DNA of 44,217 bases from Clostridiales bacterium (GTDB taxonomy: Bacteria > Bacillota > Clostridia > Lachnospirales > Lachnospiraceae): contig JAHZAR010000010.1 of the NCBI GenBank assembly GCA_019423835.1, positions 1-44,217 of the forward strand. The letters are read 5' to 3'. The notes below the pieces were generated by a model. That model did no database searches. It saw nothing but the letters and a program-made list of their open reading frames with translations, and had not been told where the DNA came from. Every line of letters starts with the position of its first letter. The stretch's first letter is position 1. Made by a program: the position numbers and the translations under genes. Positions 1 through 9,010 of this stretch are shown piece after piece.

Positions 1-1685
1 TTGTCCCCTGCACAGAGCGTCTCGCGGAAAATCTCTCCATTCTCGCCAGTCTGGACTTCATCTTTGCGACGGCCTGCCTGTCCAGGCATTTTAACTGTAC
101 GGAGCCAAAGTTTAACAACAGGCGCTATATTAACATAAAAGACGGGCGCCATCCTCTCCTGGATCCGAAGAAGGTGGTGCCCATCAACATCTACCTGGGC
201 GATTCCTTTGATCTTCTCATCGTCACAGGCCCCAACACAGGCGGAAAGACGGTCTCCTTAAAGACCGTAGGGCTCTTCACACTCATGGGCCAGGCAGGGC
301 TTCACATTCCGGCCTTTGACGGGTCGGAGCTTGCAGTCTTTGACAATGTGTTCGCAGACATTGGAGATGAACAGAGCATTGAGCAGAGCCTCAGTACCTT
401 CTCCGCCCATATGACGAATATTGTCTCGATCCTGGGTGAGGCAGACTCCAACTCCCTGTGCCTGTTCGACGAACTGGGAGCCGGAACGGATCCCACAGAG
501 GGCGCTGCCCTGGCTGTGGCTGTCCTGACCTTCCTCCACAACATGCAGTGCCGCACCATGGCCACCACCCACTACAGTGAATTAAAGGTCTTTGCCCTGA
601 CAGAGCCCGGGGTGGAAAACGCCTGCTGTGAGTTCAGCGTGGAGACCCTGCGCCCCACCTACCGCCTCCTCATCGGCATCCCGGGAAAGAGCAATGCCTT
701 TGCCATCTCGAAAAAGCTGGGACTTCCCGACTACATTATCGAGGACGCGAAGCGGCATATTGAGAAAGAAGACGCGGCCTTTGAGGATCTGCTGGCAAAC
801 CTGGAGGAGAGCCGTGTAACCATTGAAAAGGAGCGGGAGGAGCTTAGCGCCTACAAGGCAGAGATCGCCCAGCTCAGGCAGAGGCTTACCCAGAAGGAGG
901 AGCGGTTCCAGGATCAGAAGGAGCGTCTTCTCGAGAAGGCCAGGGAGGAAGCCCAGAAGATCCTCCAGGATGCCAAGGACACTGCTGACTCCACCATCCG
1001 GAATATCAACAAGCTGGCCAATCAGTCCGGGGCAGGAAAGGAGCTGGAGGAACAGCGCTCAAAGCTCCGGAATAAAATCAAGGATGTGGATAAAAAGCTG
1101 GCTCCCAAAAAGCCTCAGGCTCCCAGAAAGGCCATTTCTCCCAAGTCTCTGAAAATCGGCGACGGTGTGAAGGTACTCTCCATGAACCTGAAGGGAACCG
1201 TCAGCTCCCTTCCCAATGCCAAGGGGGATCTGTACGTGCAGATGGGAATTCTCCGCTCCCTTGTGAACATCCGGGATCTGGAGCTCTTAAACGAATCTTC
1301 CATCTCAGGCCCCGGCCTGGAAAGCCATGGCGGCTTAAGCGGCACGGGAAAGGGAACCGGATCCTCCATGCGCACGCCGGGAGCCTTCGGAAAGAAGGGC
1401 GGATCCTCCCAGAGCGGAATCAAGATGTCCAAGTCCTTCTCCGTTTCCCCGGAGATCAACCTGATCGGACTTACTGTGGACGAGGCCGTTCCGGAGCTGG
1501 ACAAATATCTGGACGACGCCTATCTGGCCCATCTTCCCCAGGTGCGGGTGGTGCACGGCCGCGGAACGGGAGCGCTGAGAGCCGGCGTCCACCAGCATTT
1601 AAGGCGTCTTAAATATGTGAAGGAATTCCATCTGGGCGAGTTCGGCGAAGGGGATTCCGGCGTGACCATTGTTACCTTTAAATAG
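1..1685 (+). CDS. mutS2: Endonuclease MutS2 (5' end outside the window)
   Basis: C-terminal part of MutS2, a MutS-like ATPase with a C-terminal Smr nuclease domain that acts on branched DNA or stalled ribosomes. The reading frame is open from base 3, so the gene starts upstream; the ATG at 174 is internal. Visible in order: the end of the lever/core region with the family motif GRHPLLDPKKVVPI around base 150-190, Walker A GPNTGGKT, Walker B LFDELGAGTDPTEG, a long Glu/Arg/Lys-rich coiled coil, a KOW-like segment (KIGDGVKVLSMNLKGTV), a Gly/Ser-rich linker, and an Smr domain with the VVHGRGTGALR signature. About 560 residues are present of the roughly 790 usual for the family. A response regulator gene starts 16 bases downstream, so the two may be co-transcribed. 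Confidence 0.95.
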   Translation, partial: VPCTERLAENLSILASLDFIFATACLSRHFNCTEPKFNNRRYINIKDGRHPLLDPKKVVPINIYLGDSFDLLIVTGPNTGGKTVSLKTVGLFTLMGQAGLHIPAFDGSELAVFDNVFADIGDEQSIEQSLSTFSAHMTNIVSILGEADSNSLCLFDELGAGTDPTEGAALAVAVLTFLHNMQCRTMATTHYSELKVFALTEPGVENACCEFSVETLRPTYRLLIGIPGKSNAFAISKKLGLPDYIIEDAKRHIEKEDAAFEDLLANLEESRVTIEKEREELSAYKAEIAQLRQRLTQKEERFQDQKERLLEKAREEAQKILQDAKDTADSTIRNINKLANQSGAGKELEEQRSKLRNKIKDVDKKLAPKKPQAPRKAISPKSLKIGDGVKVLSMNLKGTVSSLPNAKGDLYVQMGILRSLVNIRDLELLNESSISGPGLESHGGLSGTGKGTGSSMRTPGAFGKKGGSSQSGIKMSKSFSVSPEINLIGLTVDEAVPELDKYLDDAYLAHLPQVRVVHGRGTGALRAGVHQHLRRLKYVKEFHLGEFGEGDSGVTIVTFK

Positions 1686-1701
1686 GACAGAAAGGAATAT
1701 C

Positions 1702-2415
1702 ATGGCAGAAAAACAGAAAATCCTGATTGTGGATGACGACGAAAACATTGCGGAGCTTATCTCCCTGTATCTGACCAAGGAGTGCTATGAAACGAAAATT
1801 GTAGGCGACGGCGAGGAGGCCCTGAGGGTGTTCCCGGTCTTTAAGCCGAACCTCATTCTCCTTGACCTGATGCTTCCCGGCATAGACGGCTATCAGGTAT
1901 GCCGGGAGCTGCGCTCCTCCTCCCAGGTTCCGATTATCATGCTCTCCGCCAAGGGAGAGATTTTTGACAAGGTTCTGGGACTGGAGCTGGGCGCTGACGA
2001 CTATATGATCAAGCCCTTTGACTCCAAGGAGCTGGTGGCCAGGGTGAAGGCGGTGCTCAGACGCTATCAGGCAGCCCCCCAGCCCCAGGAAACGGCAGGC
2101 CCGGATCAGAAGGGACAGTATGTGGAATTTCCGGATCTCATTGTAAACCTGACCAACTACTCTGTCATTTACAACGGCCATTCCATCGAGATGCCGCCCA
2201 AGGAGCTGGAGCTTTTATACTTCCTTGCCTCCTCCCCGAACCAGGTGTTCACGAGAGAGCAGCTTCTCGACCATATCTGGGGATATGAGTATATCGGTGA
2301 TACGAGAACGGTGGATGTGCATATCAAGCGCCTGCGCGAGAAGATCAAAGATCACGAAAAGTGGGCTTTAACCACAGTCTGGGGTATCGGGTACAAATTT
2401 GAGGTAAAGCGGTAG
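1702..2415 (+). CDS. OmpR/PhoB-family response regulator (system 1)
   Basis: Transcription factor of 237 residues. The N-terminal receiver domain (about 5-118) has acidic residues DDD near 11-13, the phospho-acceptor Asp55 in LLDLMLPG and the conserved Lys in IKPF. The C-terminal winged helix (about 140-235) has the TVDVHIKRLREKI recognition segment. ATG 1702 was chosen because AAAGGA lies six bases ahead and the receiver fold begins at once; the in-frame start further upstream overlaps mutS2. The cognate kinase gene follows after 178 bases. That gap contains an inverted repeat (CCGGCAG/CTGCCGG around 2539-2569) but no T-tract, so read-through is likely. The regulon cannot be told from sequence. 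Confidence 0.93.
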   Translation: MAEKQKILIVDDDENIAELISLYLTKECYETKIVGDGEEALRVFPVFKPNLILLDLMLPGIDGYQVCRELRSSSQVPIIMLSAKGEIFDKVLGLELGADDYMIKPFDSKELVARVKAVLRRYQAAPQPQETAGPDQKGQYVEFPDLIVNLTNYSVIYNGHSIEMPPKELELLYFLASSPNQVFTREQLLDHIWGYEYIGDTRTVDVHIKRLREKIKDHEKWALTTVWGIGYKFEVKR

Positions 2416-2593
2416 GACTGTGTGAATGCCGGGGCGCAGATATGCCCCTGAATTTTGGCGGGATGGAACGGCCCGGGACTTTTGCCGTGGAGCCGTCTCC
2501 TCCGCTGCAATGAGATCTGAATATTACTTTTTGCCCGGCAGATAACCTGTCTTCCCGGCTGCCGGACTGAACAATTTAAGAGGTGAAGCTCCC

Positions 2594-3997
2594 ATGATCC
2601 ACTCCCTGTACTATAAATTTATTCTCGGCTATCTCATTTTCGGCTTTTTGGGCTTTATGACCATTGCCACCTTCTCATCAGACATAACCTATGATTTTCT
2701 GGTGGAACAGCGGGCTGAGTCTCTCTATGACCAGGCCAACCTGATTGCCGATAACTGCAGCAATGTCTATGAGGGCAAGCAGCTTGATCTGGATGCGGCA
2801 AAGCCTCAGCTTGAGGCCATGGCTTCCTACCTCTCCTCCGATATCTGGATTGTAAACCACGGGGGAACCATCACCTTCGACAGCAGCCACCGCCTGACCG
2901 AAAGCTCGATTGAAGGCTTTGATCCCACAGCGGGAGGGAATAAGCCCTATTCCATTGGAACGTATTACGGAATGTTTGCCTATGACGTGCTGTCTGTATC
3001 GTCTCCCATAACGGGAAATTTCAATACATACGGCTATATCGTGATCCATATGCCCATGAGCCTTGTGACCGTGGAGCAGAACAGTATTCTGAATATTGTA
3101 TACATTACGGCGGGGATTATCTTTGCCATCTCGCTGATTCTTCTGCTCTTCTTCACCAAGACCGTATATTTCCCGCTGAAAAAAATCACCCGTGCTGCCA
3201 CGGAGTATGCCGCGGGGAACCTGTCCTACAAGATCGAGCTCCACACCCAGGACGAGATGGGCTACCTGGCCAATACTCTGAACTACATGGCCATGGAGCT
3301 GAACAAGATGGAGGAATACCAGCACAAGTTCATTGCCAATGTGTCCCATGACTTCCGCTCTCCCCTGACCTCCATCAAAGGGTATCTGGAGGCCATCATC
3401 GACGGCACCATCCCGCCGGAGCTGTACGAAAAGTATCTGAATATCATCATCGCAGAAACCGAGAGGCTCAACAAGCTGACCCAGGGAATGCTGACCTTAA
3501 ACTCCCTGGACAGCAAAGGGTTCCTGACCCGCACCAACTTTGATATTAACCGGGTCATCAAGGATACGGCGGCAGCCTTTGAGGGCACCTGCAATGCCAG
3601 GGGCATCACCTTTGATCTGACGTTTAACGACTCCATCCAGATGGTTTTCGCAGACCTGGGAAAAATCCAGCAGGTGCTGTACAACCTGATTGACAATGCC
3701 ATTAAATTCAGCCACGAGGATTCTGTCATCTATATCCAGGTTTCGGAAAAGCACGAAAAGATCTTCGTCTCCGTCAAAGACACCGGAGTGGGGATACCAA
3801 AGGACAGCATCAAGAAAATCTGGGAGCGGTTTTACAAGTCTGACACCTCCCGGGGAAAGGACAAAAAGGGAACCGGTCTGGGCCTTGCCATTGTAAAGGA
3901 GATTATTCAGGCCCATGATGAAAATATCGATGTGGTCAGTACCGAGGGGGTTGGAACAGAGTTTATTTTCAGCCTGCCCAAGGCGAATCTGGGATAG
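2594..3997 (+). CDS. Membrane sensor histidine kinase (system 1)
   Basis: Sensor kinase of 467 residues. Membrane helix 1 is at about 8-28. An extracytoplasmic sensor region of about 135 residues follows, then helix 2 at about 165-188, and a HAMP linker (about 190-240). The dimerisation/phospho-acceptor motif FIANVSHDFRSPLTS has the phosphorylated His at 252. The ATPase domain has an N box NLIDNAIKF, G1 DTGVGIP, F box ERFYKSD and G2 GTGLGLAIV, all intact, so the enzyme should be active. Start ATG 2594 has AAGAGGTGA ahead. It pairs with the regulator gene just upstream. The signal is unknown; the sensor region resembles the Cache/PAS-like outer loops of PhoR/WalK-type kinases only in general layout. 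Confidence 0.92.
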   Translation: MIHSLYYKFILGYLIFGFLGFMTIATFSSDITYDFLVEQRAESLYDQANLIADNCSNVYEGKQLDLDAAKPQLEAMASYLSSDIWIVNHGGTITFDSSHRLTESSIEGFDPTAGGNKPYSIGTYYGMFAYDVLSVSSPITGNFNTYGYIVIHMPMSLVTVEQNSILNIVYITAGIIFAISLILLLFFTKTVYFPLKKITRAATEYAAGNLSYKIELHTQDEMGYLANTLNYMAMELNKMEEYQHKFIANVSHDFRSPLTSIKGYLEAIIDGTIPPELYEKYLNIIIAETERLNKLTQGMLTLNSLDSKGFLTRTNFDINRVIKDTAAAFEGTCNARGITFDLTFNDSIQMVFADLGKIQQVLYNLIDNAIKFSHEDSVIYIQVSEKHEKIFVSVKDTGVGIPKDSIKKIWERFYKSDTSRGKDKKGTGLGLAIVKEIIQAHDENIDVVSTEGVGTEFIFSLPKANLG

Positions 3998-4010
3998 CAG
4001 TCAGCTCTAC

Positions 4011-4065
4011 AGAAAAGGGAAGATTTCCAGTGATGTTTCGTGCAACTGGAAATCTTCCCTTTTCT
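4011..4065. terminator. Bidirectional hairpin terminator between convergent kinase genes
   Basis: Perfect 21-bp inverted repeat (4011-4031 with 4045-4065) and a 13-base loop. The outer stem is A-rich on the left and T-rich on the right, so it can end transcription from both sides. It lies 13 bases after the system 1 kinase stop and 33 bases before the end of the convergent system 2 kinase. Confidence 0.85.
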
Positions 4066-4097
4066 CTTGGAGGAGGAACAGGCTCAGGCCGTGTGTA

Positions 4098-5978
4098 TTA
4101 TGAGGGAGCCGTCTCCCCTCTGTCCCTGCTTTTTTTCCACACGATTGTCACCTTGAACAGATCTGCCTCGGTCTCCAGTTCAAAGCTTCCTCCCTGAAGC
4201 TCCACAAAGCTCTTGGCGATCGCAAGGCCCAGCCCGGAGCCCTCTGTGTTTCTGGACCGGTCTCCCCTCACAAAGCGCTCTGTCAGATCACGGCCGTCAT
4301 CGGACAGCTCTGCGGCGGAGATATTCTTCATGGCAATGCGGACCTCTCCCGCCTTTTCCTGGTCTTCCTCCTCCCTTTCCGTTATCTCGATATACGCCCT
4401 GGTTCCCGGCATCCCGTATTTGACAATGTTTATCAGCAGATTTTCAAATACCCGGTAGGTCTTTTCGCTGTCCAGAAGAAGCTTTACCTTTCTGTCCGGC
4501 ATCTGAAACCGGAAATCGATCCCGCTCTCCCTCATCCTGTCGTCCAGCTCCAGCCTTACCTGCTTCATCAGGCTTACCACGTCCACCTCCACCAGGTTCA
4601 GGGCAATGCTTCCGCTGTTGGCCTTGCTGACCTCAAACAGATCCTCTATGAGCGCTTTCAGCCGCATAGACTTCTGATCCAGGATCTGAATATACTCTTC
4701 CCGCTCCTCCTGCGTGAGCTGCGGCTGCTTCAAGAGGTTTACATAAGTAATAATCGCCGTCAGAGGCGTTTTCAGATCATGGGAGACATTGGTTATCAGC
4801 TCCGTTTTCATCCGCTGGCTCTTTACCTCCTCCTCCACTGCTTTTTTAAAACCTGTCCGGATCTTCTGCATCTCATCCCGAAACGGCTCAAACACGCCCA
4901 GATCCTCTGTGATCTCCACATCCAGATTTCCCTCCGCCAGCTCATTCGTCGCTCTGAGCAGGATTTTATATTTTTCCTGCATCCGGTCATACAGCCTTCT
5001 GAGAATCAGGTACAGAACTGCAGAGTATACGATCAGTCCGAAAATCCCAAAGAACCAGAGGCTGCAGAATACAGTCAGAAGAACAAAATTGATTCCCACG
5101 ATCTTAAACAGGGTTTTTGTGGAGTGCTCCCTCAAATCTATCTTTTCCACCTGTCTGTAGCTGTTCACGGCAAATTTTTTTATAAATCGAAGAATTACTC
5201 CGGTAATGGTCCTCTCTCTGAACCATCTGGCCGGTCCCAGGGTGAAAAAGGAGGCTGCCGTCTCCGCCATCCAGAACAGCGTCACAGCCAGGAAAAACCA
5301 GGATGCATAATTGACTGCAGCCAGTACGCCCTCGGCGCTCTCGGGGCTCATCTGATAATATCCGCCGCTCATGAGATTCATGCTCTCTCCGCTCAGGGCA
5401 GCGCAGGCCATCTGGGGTCCCATTCCGCTTCCTATAGAAATCCCAAAGAGCAGAAATCCCGTCAGAGCCATCAGCTCAAAGGGCATTTTAAAGATCAGGA
5501 GTTCTGTCATCTGAAAATACCGGATTGCCGCCAGGAAGCAGGCCAGGAGAACCACCAGCACAGCAGCTCCCAGAGTAATGGCCTCCAGGGCGCCCTCCAC
5601 TCTGTCATATCCAGGCAGAATCCACACCTCATCCTCCATAAAAATTGTATAACCTTCGTATGAGGAGCTGTCCCAGCTTCCCGCATAGTAATCGTAATCC
5701 GGGTAGATATCTGTCTCCTCCCCATAGAGGCTCTCTTCGCTGCTCCTGTACTCCTCCTCTAGTGCCCTCTCCCATTCCTCAGCAGGCACAATGGTCTTTC
5801 CAGTCTGCATCTCCTTTGACAGCCAGGGATAGAAGGCCATCACTCCTCCTGCAATGCCGGCCAGCATGCAGAGGGCCAGGAGAAGTCCCATGACTCTGCC
5901 CTTCAGGCTCCGTCCGCTGTTTCTGCCTTCTCCCTTCAGGATTTTTCTCTCACTGCTGCTTCTCAATTTTATAGCCAA
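4098..5978 (-). CDS. Multi-pass membrane sensor histidine kinase (system 2)
   Basis: Sensor kinase of 626 residues with an unusually large membrane part. Helices are at about 28-50, 130-153, 163-187, 220-246 and a pair at 293-327. The outer loop between the first two is rich in Glu, Tyr and Asp (about 60-125). A HAMP-like linker (LLRATNELAEGNLDVEI) leads to NVSHDLKTPLTA with phospho-acceptor His400. The ATPase domain has an N box ENLLINIVKYG, a G1 box reduced to KNISAAEL in place of DxGxG, and an intact G2 GSGLGLAIAKS. The altered G1 box recurs in some clostridial kinases and need not mean inactivity. The start overlaps the end of the response regulator gene by 29 bases, so the two are translationally coupled. 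The signal is unknown. Confidence 0.9.
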   Translation of the reverse strand: MAIKLRSSSERKILKGEGRNSGRSLKGRVMGLLLALCMLAGIAGGVMAFYPWLSKEMQTGKTIVPAEEWERALEEEYRSSEESLYGEETDIYPDYDYYAGSWDSSSYEGYTIFMEDEVWILPGYDRVEGALEAITLGAAVLVVLLACFLAAIRYFQMTELLIFKMPFELMALTGFLLFGISIGSGMGPQMACAALSGESMNLMSGGYYQMSPESAEGVLAAVNYASWFFLAVTLFWMAETAASFFTLGPARWFRERTITGVILRFIKKFAVNSYRQVEKIDLREHSTKTLFKIVGINFVLLTVFCSLWFFGIFGLIVYSAVLYLILRRLYDRMQEKYKILLRATNELAEGNLDVEITEDLGVFEPFRDEMQKIRTGFKKAVEEEVKSQRMKTELITNVSHDLKTPLTAIITYVNLLKQPQLTQEEREEYIQILDQKSMRLKALIEDLFEVSKANSGSIALNLVEVDVVSLMKQVRLELDDRMRESGIDFRFQMPDRKVKLLLDSEKTYRVFENLLINIVKYGMPGTRAYIEITEREEEDQEKAGEVRIAMKNISAAELSDDGRDLTERFVRGDRSRNTEGSGLGLAIAKSFVELQGGSFELETEADLFKVTIVWKKSRDRGETAPS

Positions 5979-6705
5979 CGCCCCACACCACCTTTAAATA
6001 TTTTGGATTTCTGGGATTGATCTCGATCTTATCCCTGATATTTCTCACATGGACCATCACTGTGTCAGTATTGACGGCCCTCTCATTCCATACACGCTCA
6101 TAGATCTCCTCCGCTGAGAACACATGTCCCGGATTCTTCATGAGAAGGAGGAGAATCTTGAACTCCATGGGTGTCACCTTCACCGGTGAACCATCCACAA
6201 ATAGCTCTACGGTATCCTCATTCAATTCCAGCCCGCCGATACGGTAGACATGGTTATCCTGCTTTTCCCGGCTGCCCGTTTCCTTTTCTTCCAGAAGCTT
6301 CATAAACCGGCGGTAGCGGCGAAGCTGGGAATTAACCCGGGCCAAAAGCTCCATGGGAGTGAACGGCTTTGTCACATAGTCGTCAGCTCCCATGTTGAGC
6401 CCCATAATCTTGTCGACCTCCTCTGACTTGGCTGACAGAAAGATAACCGGAAAATCATATTGTTCCCTGAGCTTTATGACCATTGTAATCCCGTCCATCC
6501 TGGGCATCATAATGTCTACAATAGCCAGATGGATCTCCTCCCTCTCAAGCACTTTGAGCCCTTCTATTCCGTCTGCTGCCTGAAATACCCTGTATCCCTG
6601 TCCTCTCAGAAAAATTTCGATTCCCTGCCTGATCTCTCTGTCGTCCTCTACAATCAGAATGTGCCCCGCATCTGCGCCTGTCTGCTTTTCCATATCCCTT
6701 TTCAT
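5950..6705 (-). CDS. OmpR/PhoB-family response regulator (system 2)
   Basis: DNA-binding regulator of about 251 residues. Receiver domain: HILIVEDD, phospho-acceptor Asp near 64 in AIVDIMMPRMDG, conserved Lys in VTKPF. The C-terminal winged helix ends in TVMVHVRNIRDKIEINP and VVWGVGYKIEKQQ. The start is uncertain: GTG 6732, ATG 6705 and ATG 6693 are all in frame, and the receiver fold begins only at about residue 15 of the 6705 form. GGAG overlaps the 6705 codon and AAAAGGG sits just before 6693, so 6693 is also plausible. Downstream it overlaps the kinase gene; upstream lies a small membrane protein gene in the same orientation. Confidence 0.9.
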   Translation of the reverse strand: MKRDMEKQTGADAGHILIVEDDREIRQGIEIFLRGQGYRVFQAADGIEGLKVLEREEIHLAIVDIMMPRMDGITMVIKLREQYDFPVIFLSAKSEEVDKIMGLNMGADDYVTKPFTPMELLARVNSQLRRYRRFMKLLEEKETGSREKQDNHVYRIGGLELNEDTVELFVDGSPVKVTPMEFKILLLLMKNPGHVFSAEEIYERVWNERAVNTDTVMVHVRNIRDKIEINPRNPKYLKVVWGVGYKIEKQQ

Positions 6706-6772
6706 CTCCGTCTTTTCTATTCTCTGCCGCACGGGACATACTGACTGCCCGCCTGCTTCTATGCCCTTCTGC

Positions 6773-6943
6773 TCATTCAGGGCCGCAAAATTTCACCTTT
6801 TTTATATTTTTCGGCTCTGTTCTGATTATACTACATTTTTTTCTCTCTTCTGCTGCAAATTGAAAAAACTGGATCACAAGGTTTACTGCCGTTATGCCGG
6901 CAAATACAAAAAGCACTGCAGTTATAAGCCCGTCATAATTCAT
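6773..6943 (-). CDS. Small single-pass membrane protein upstream of two-component system 2
   Basis: Short reading frame of 56 codons, ATG 6943 to TGA 6773. The first 30 residues form one hydrophobic helix (about 5-29, ITAVLFVFAGITAV followed by NLVIQFFQFA). A basic tail of about 25 residues follows (EERKKCS, then PKNIKKVKF). A purine-rich ribosome site (GGAGAGAGGAAGAG) precedes the ATG. It lies 68 bases ahead of the response regulator on the same strand, with no terminator between, so it is probably the first gene of a three-gene operon. I recognise no family. Small membrane proteins are known as accessory or feedback partners of sensor kinases; that role here is only an inference. It could also be a chance frame. 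Confidence 0.55.
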   Translation of the reverse strand: MNYDGLITAVLFVFAGITAVNLVIQFFQFAAEERKKCSIIRTEPKNIKKVKFCGPE

Positions 6944-6971
6944 CTCTTCCTCTCTCCTCTCTGTCAGTGAC

Positions 6972-7026
6972 AGTATAGCGGAGAAATCTAAACACAGCCT
7001 GCATAAAAAACGAAAGAAATTCTAAA
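6972..7026 (-). promoter_or_regulatory. Possible promoter and TTTAGA sites of the system 2 operon
   Basis: On the minus strand TATACT (6977-6972) could be a -10 box. The matching -35 position (AGGCTG, 7000-6995) is poor, as expected for an activated promoter. TTTAGA(A)TTTCT-like sequences occur at 7026 and 6992, 34 bases apart. The same hexamer is found at the promoter of two-component system 3. Function is inferred. Confidence 0.35.
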
Positions 7027-7032
7027 GAAAAT

Positions 7033-7091
7033 AAAAACCGGAGGCCGGAAGCTGCAGCCGCCCCTCTCCGGCATCTGCAGCTTCCGGCCTC
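7033..7091 (-). terminator. Terminator of the DEAD-box helicase gene
   Basis: Perfect 17-bp stem (7041-7057 with 7075-7091), loop of 17. On the minus strand it is followed by CCGGTTTTTATTTT. It lies 84 bases past the helicase stop. A TTTT run also follows on the plus strand, but no plus-strand gene needs it. Confidence 0.85.
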
Positions 7092-7174
7092 TTTTCATGC
7101 GTCTTCTGATTTGCGCTTTCTGCTCCCGCCTTCTGCTTTCTCTTTCTGTTTCTTTTCTTTCGGGCTTTTATTTT

Positions 7175-8836
7175 TTATCTTCTGTTTGCCTTTTCAATAT
7201 GGATATTTTTGCCTTTGATCCGCGCATCCTTCATAGCCTGAAGCACAACGTCCGCCTGCTCTCTCGGAACCTCCACAAAAGTATACTTATCATACATGTC
7301 AATGCTTCCCACCATCTTGCCAGGCATTCCGGACTCTCCCGCAATAGCCCCCAGGATGTCTCCCGGCTTCACGTTCTGATTCTTGCCGATGTTGATAAAC
7401 AGTCTGGCCATGTCATCCCCGCCGGAACGGTTCCCCCGTCCGCCTGATCTGGCTCCCCTGCCGCGGCCATAATTTTTTTCCCTCCAGTCACCCAGATCAT
7501 CCAGGGAGCGCAGAGGGCGGGAATCCTCGATAATATCCTCATTATCCTCACCCATAATCATCCGAAGGAGCCCTGCCGCCAGGTCAAGGGTCGTGTAGTC
7601 CTCCTCGAGAACCTTTCTCTCAATAATATCAATCAGGCGCGCCATATCATTGTCCTGGAGGATCTCCTCCGCCTGGCAGAGAATCTTGTCAGCCTTGATC
7701 TCTGTCACGTCGTCGATAGACGGGATTGGCTGGGGGACAATCTTTGTCTTGCAGTAGCGCTGAATATCTCTGAGCTTATAGACCTCCTTGCCCACTACAA
7801 GGCTGAAGGCCTTTCCCTCCCTTCCTGCCCGTCCGGTACGGCCGATGCGGTGAACGTAATACTCCTCGTCCTGGGGTATATCATAGTTGAATACAGCCTC
7901 CACGTCGTCCACATCAATTCCTCTGGCTGCCACATCGGTTGCCACCAGAATGTCCGTGCGTCCCTTCCTGAAGCCGTTCATTACCCGGTCACGCTGTACC
8001 TGCTTTAAATCCCCGTGGAGTCCCTCTGCAAAGTAGCCGCGGCCCTGAAGGGCCAGCACCAGCTCATCTACCTGCTTTTTCGTATTGCAGAAGACGACAG
8101 ACAGCTTGGGCGCGTACATATCGAGAAGACGGCACATAACCTCCAGCTTGTTCTTTGGCTTGACATCGTAGTAATACTGGGTTACCTTGGGAACCGTCAG
8201 GTCTTTTTTTACCACCTTCACGATTTCCGGATCCCTCTGGAATTTCTTTGCAATCTCGGCAATGGCCTGGGGCATGGTGGCGGAGAACATCACCGTCTGA
8301 CGTTCCTTTGGAAGTTCGCTTAAGATCGTTTCCATATCCTCCAGAAAGCCCATGTTGAGCATCTCATCTGCCTCATCCAGGACAACCGTGTGCACCTGTC
8401 CAAACTTGATGGTCTTCCTCCTCATGTGATCCATCACACGGCCCGGCGTTCCGATAATCACCTGCACACCGTCTTTTAAGGAGCGGATCTGCTTTACGAT
8501 TTCCTGGCCTCCGTAAATCGGAAGCACCTTAATCCCGTGCATATATTTTGCGAGATTCCGGATCTCCTCCGCCACCTGGATTGCCAGCTCTCTGGTAGGG
8601 CAGAGCACAACTGCCTGCAGCTTCTTGTTTTTCGGATCGATCTTTTCCAGAAGCGGGATACCAAACGCAGCAGTCTTTCCCGTCCCCGTCTGTGCCTGCC
8701 CGATAATGTCCTTTCCCTCCAGCTCAAGCGGAATCGCCTTTGCCTGAATCGGGGAGGCCGCCTCAAATCCCATGTCTGTCACTGCACGCAGAATCTTTGC
8801 GTCCAGGTTTAATTCTTCAAATCTGATTGTTTCCAT
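7175..8836 (-). CDS. deaD: DEAD-box ATP-dependent RNA helicase with a DbpA-type RNA-binding domain
   Basis: RNA helicase of 553 residues of the CsdA/DeaD/CshA type, acting in ribosome assembly, RNA decay or cold adaptation. All core motifs are present: the Q motif (MGFEAASPIQ), I AQTGTGKT (48-55), Ia PTRELAIQ, Ib TPGR, II DEAD (154-157), III SAT, V ATDVAARGIDV, VI HRIGRTGRAG. After the two RecA-like domains come a helical region, an Arg/Gly-rich linker (GRGRGARSGGRGNRSGG) and a C-terminal DbpA-like RNA-binding domain (MARLFINIGKNQ to IHIEKANRR). ATG 8836 has AAAGGA six bases ahead. An in-frame extension to 8938 is open but lacks a ribosome site. The mRNA leader of about 168 bases contains a terminator hairpin (separate entry), which suggests attenuation control. 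Confidence 0.95.
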   Translation of the reverse strand: METIRFEELNLDAKILRAVTDMGFEAASPIQAKAIPLELEGKDIIGQAQTGTGKTAAFGIPLLEKIDPKNKKLQAVVLCPTRELAIQVAEEIRNLAKYMHGIKVLPIYGGQEIVKQIRSLKDGVQVIIGTPGRVMDHMRRKTIKFGQVHTVVLDEADEMLNMGFLEDMETILSELPKERQTVMFSATMPQAIAEIAKKFQRDPEIVKVVKKDLTVPKVTQYYYDVKPKNKLEVMCRLLDMYAPKLSVVFCNTKKQVDELVLALQGRGYFAEGLHGDLKQVQRDRVMNGFRKGRTDILVATDVAARGIDVDDVEAVFNYDIPQDEEYYVHRIGRTGRAGREGKAFSLVVGKEVYKLRDIQRYCKTKIVPQPIPSIDDVTEIKADKILCQAEEILQDNDMARLIDIIERKVLEEDYTTLDLAAGLLRMIMGEDNEDIIEDSRPLRSLDDLGDWREKNYGRGRGARSGGRGNRSGGDDMARLFINIGKNQNVKPGDILGAIAGESGMPGKMVGSIDMYDKYTFVEVPREQADVVLQAMKDARIKGKNIHIEKANRR

Positions 8837-8952
8837 TTTCTTCCTTTCTAAAGCCACCGTCCGGGGGCTGTCCTTCCTGACGGGCGGACTCCCCCTTATG
8901 TTTACTGTCTGAAGTTTCGCAAATATTTTGCAAAGCATACTGTCCTTAACAC

Positions 8953-8988
8953 AAAAAAAAGATTCAAGACCGTTTCAGTTCTTGAACC
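8953..8988 (-). terminator. Intrinsic terminator inside the helicase mRNA leader (putative attenuator)
   Basis: On the minus strand a 9-bp stem (8988-8980 with 8969-8961, one G-U pair), a 10-base loop and a run of eight T (8960-8953). It starts only about 16 bases after the predicted transcription start and lies about 115 bases before the helicase ATG. The gene on the other side runs the opposite way, so no upstream transcript would need this terminator. Confidence 0.75.
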
Positions 8989-9010
8989 TTCCCGCTTTTA
9001 CATCCAGTTT

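Noticed and set aside
2416..2593. Terminator between the system 1 regulator and kinase
   Set aside because: An inverted repeat is present but without a T-tract; the two genes are still likely to be one unit.
8837..8938. 34-codon N-terminal extension of the helicase
   Set aside because: No ribosome site at 8938. The Q-motif region and a clear AAAGGA support ATG 8836.
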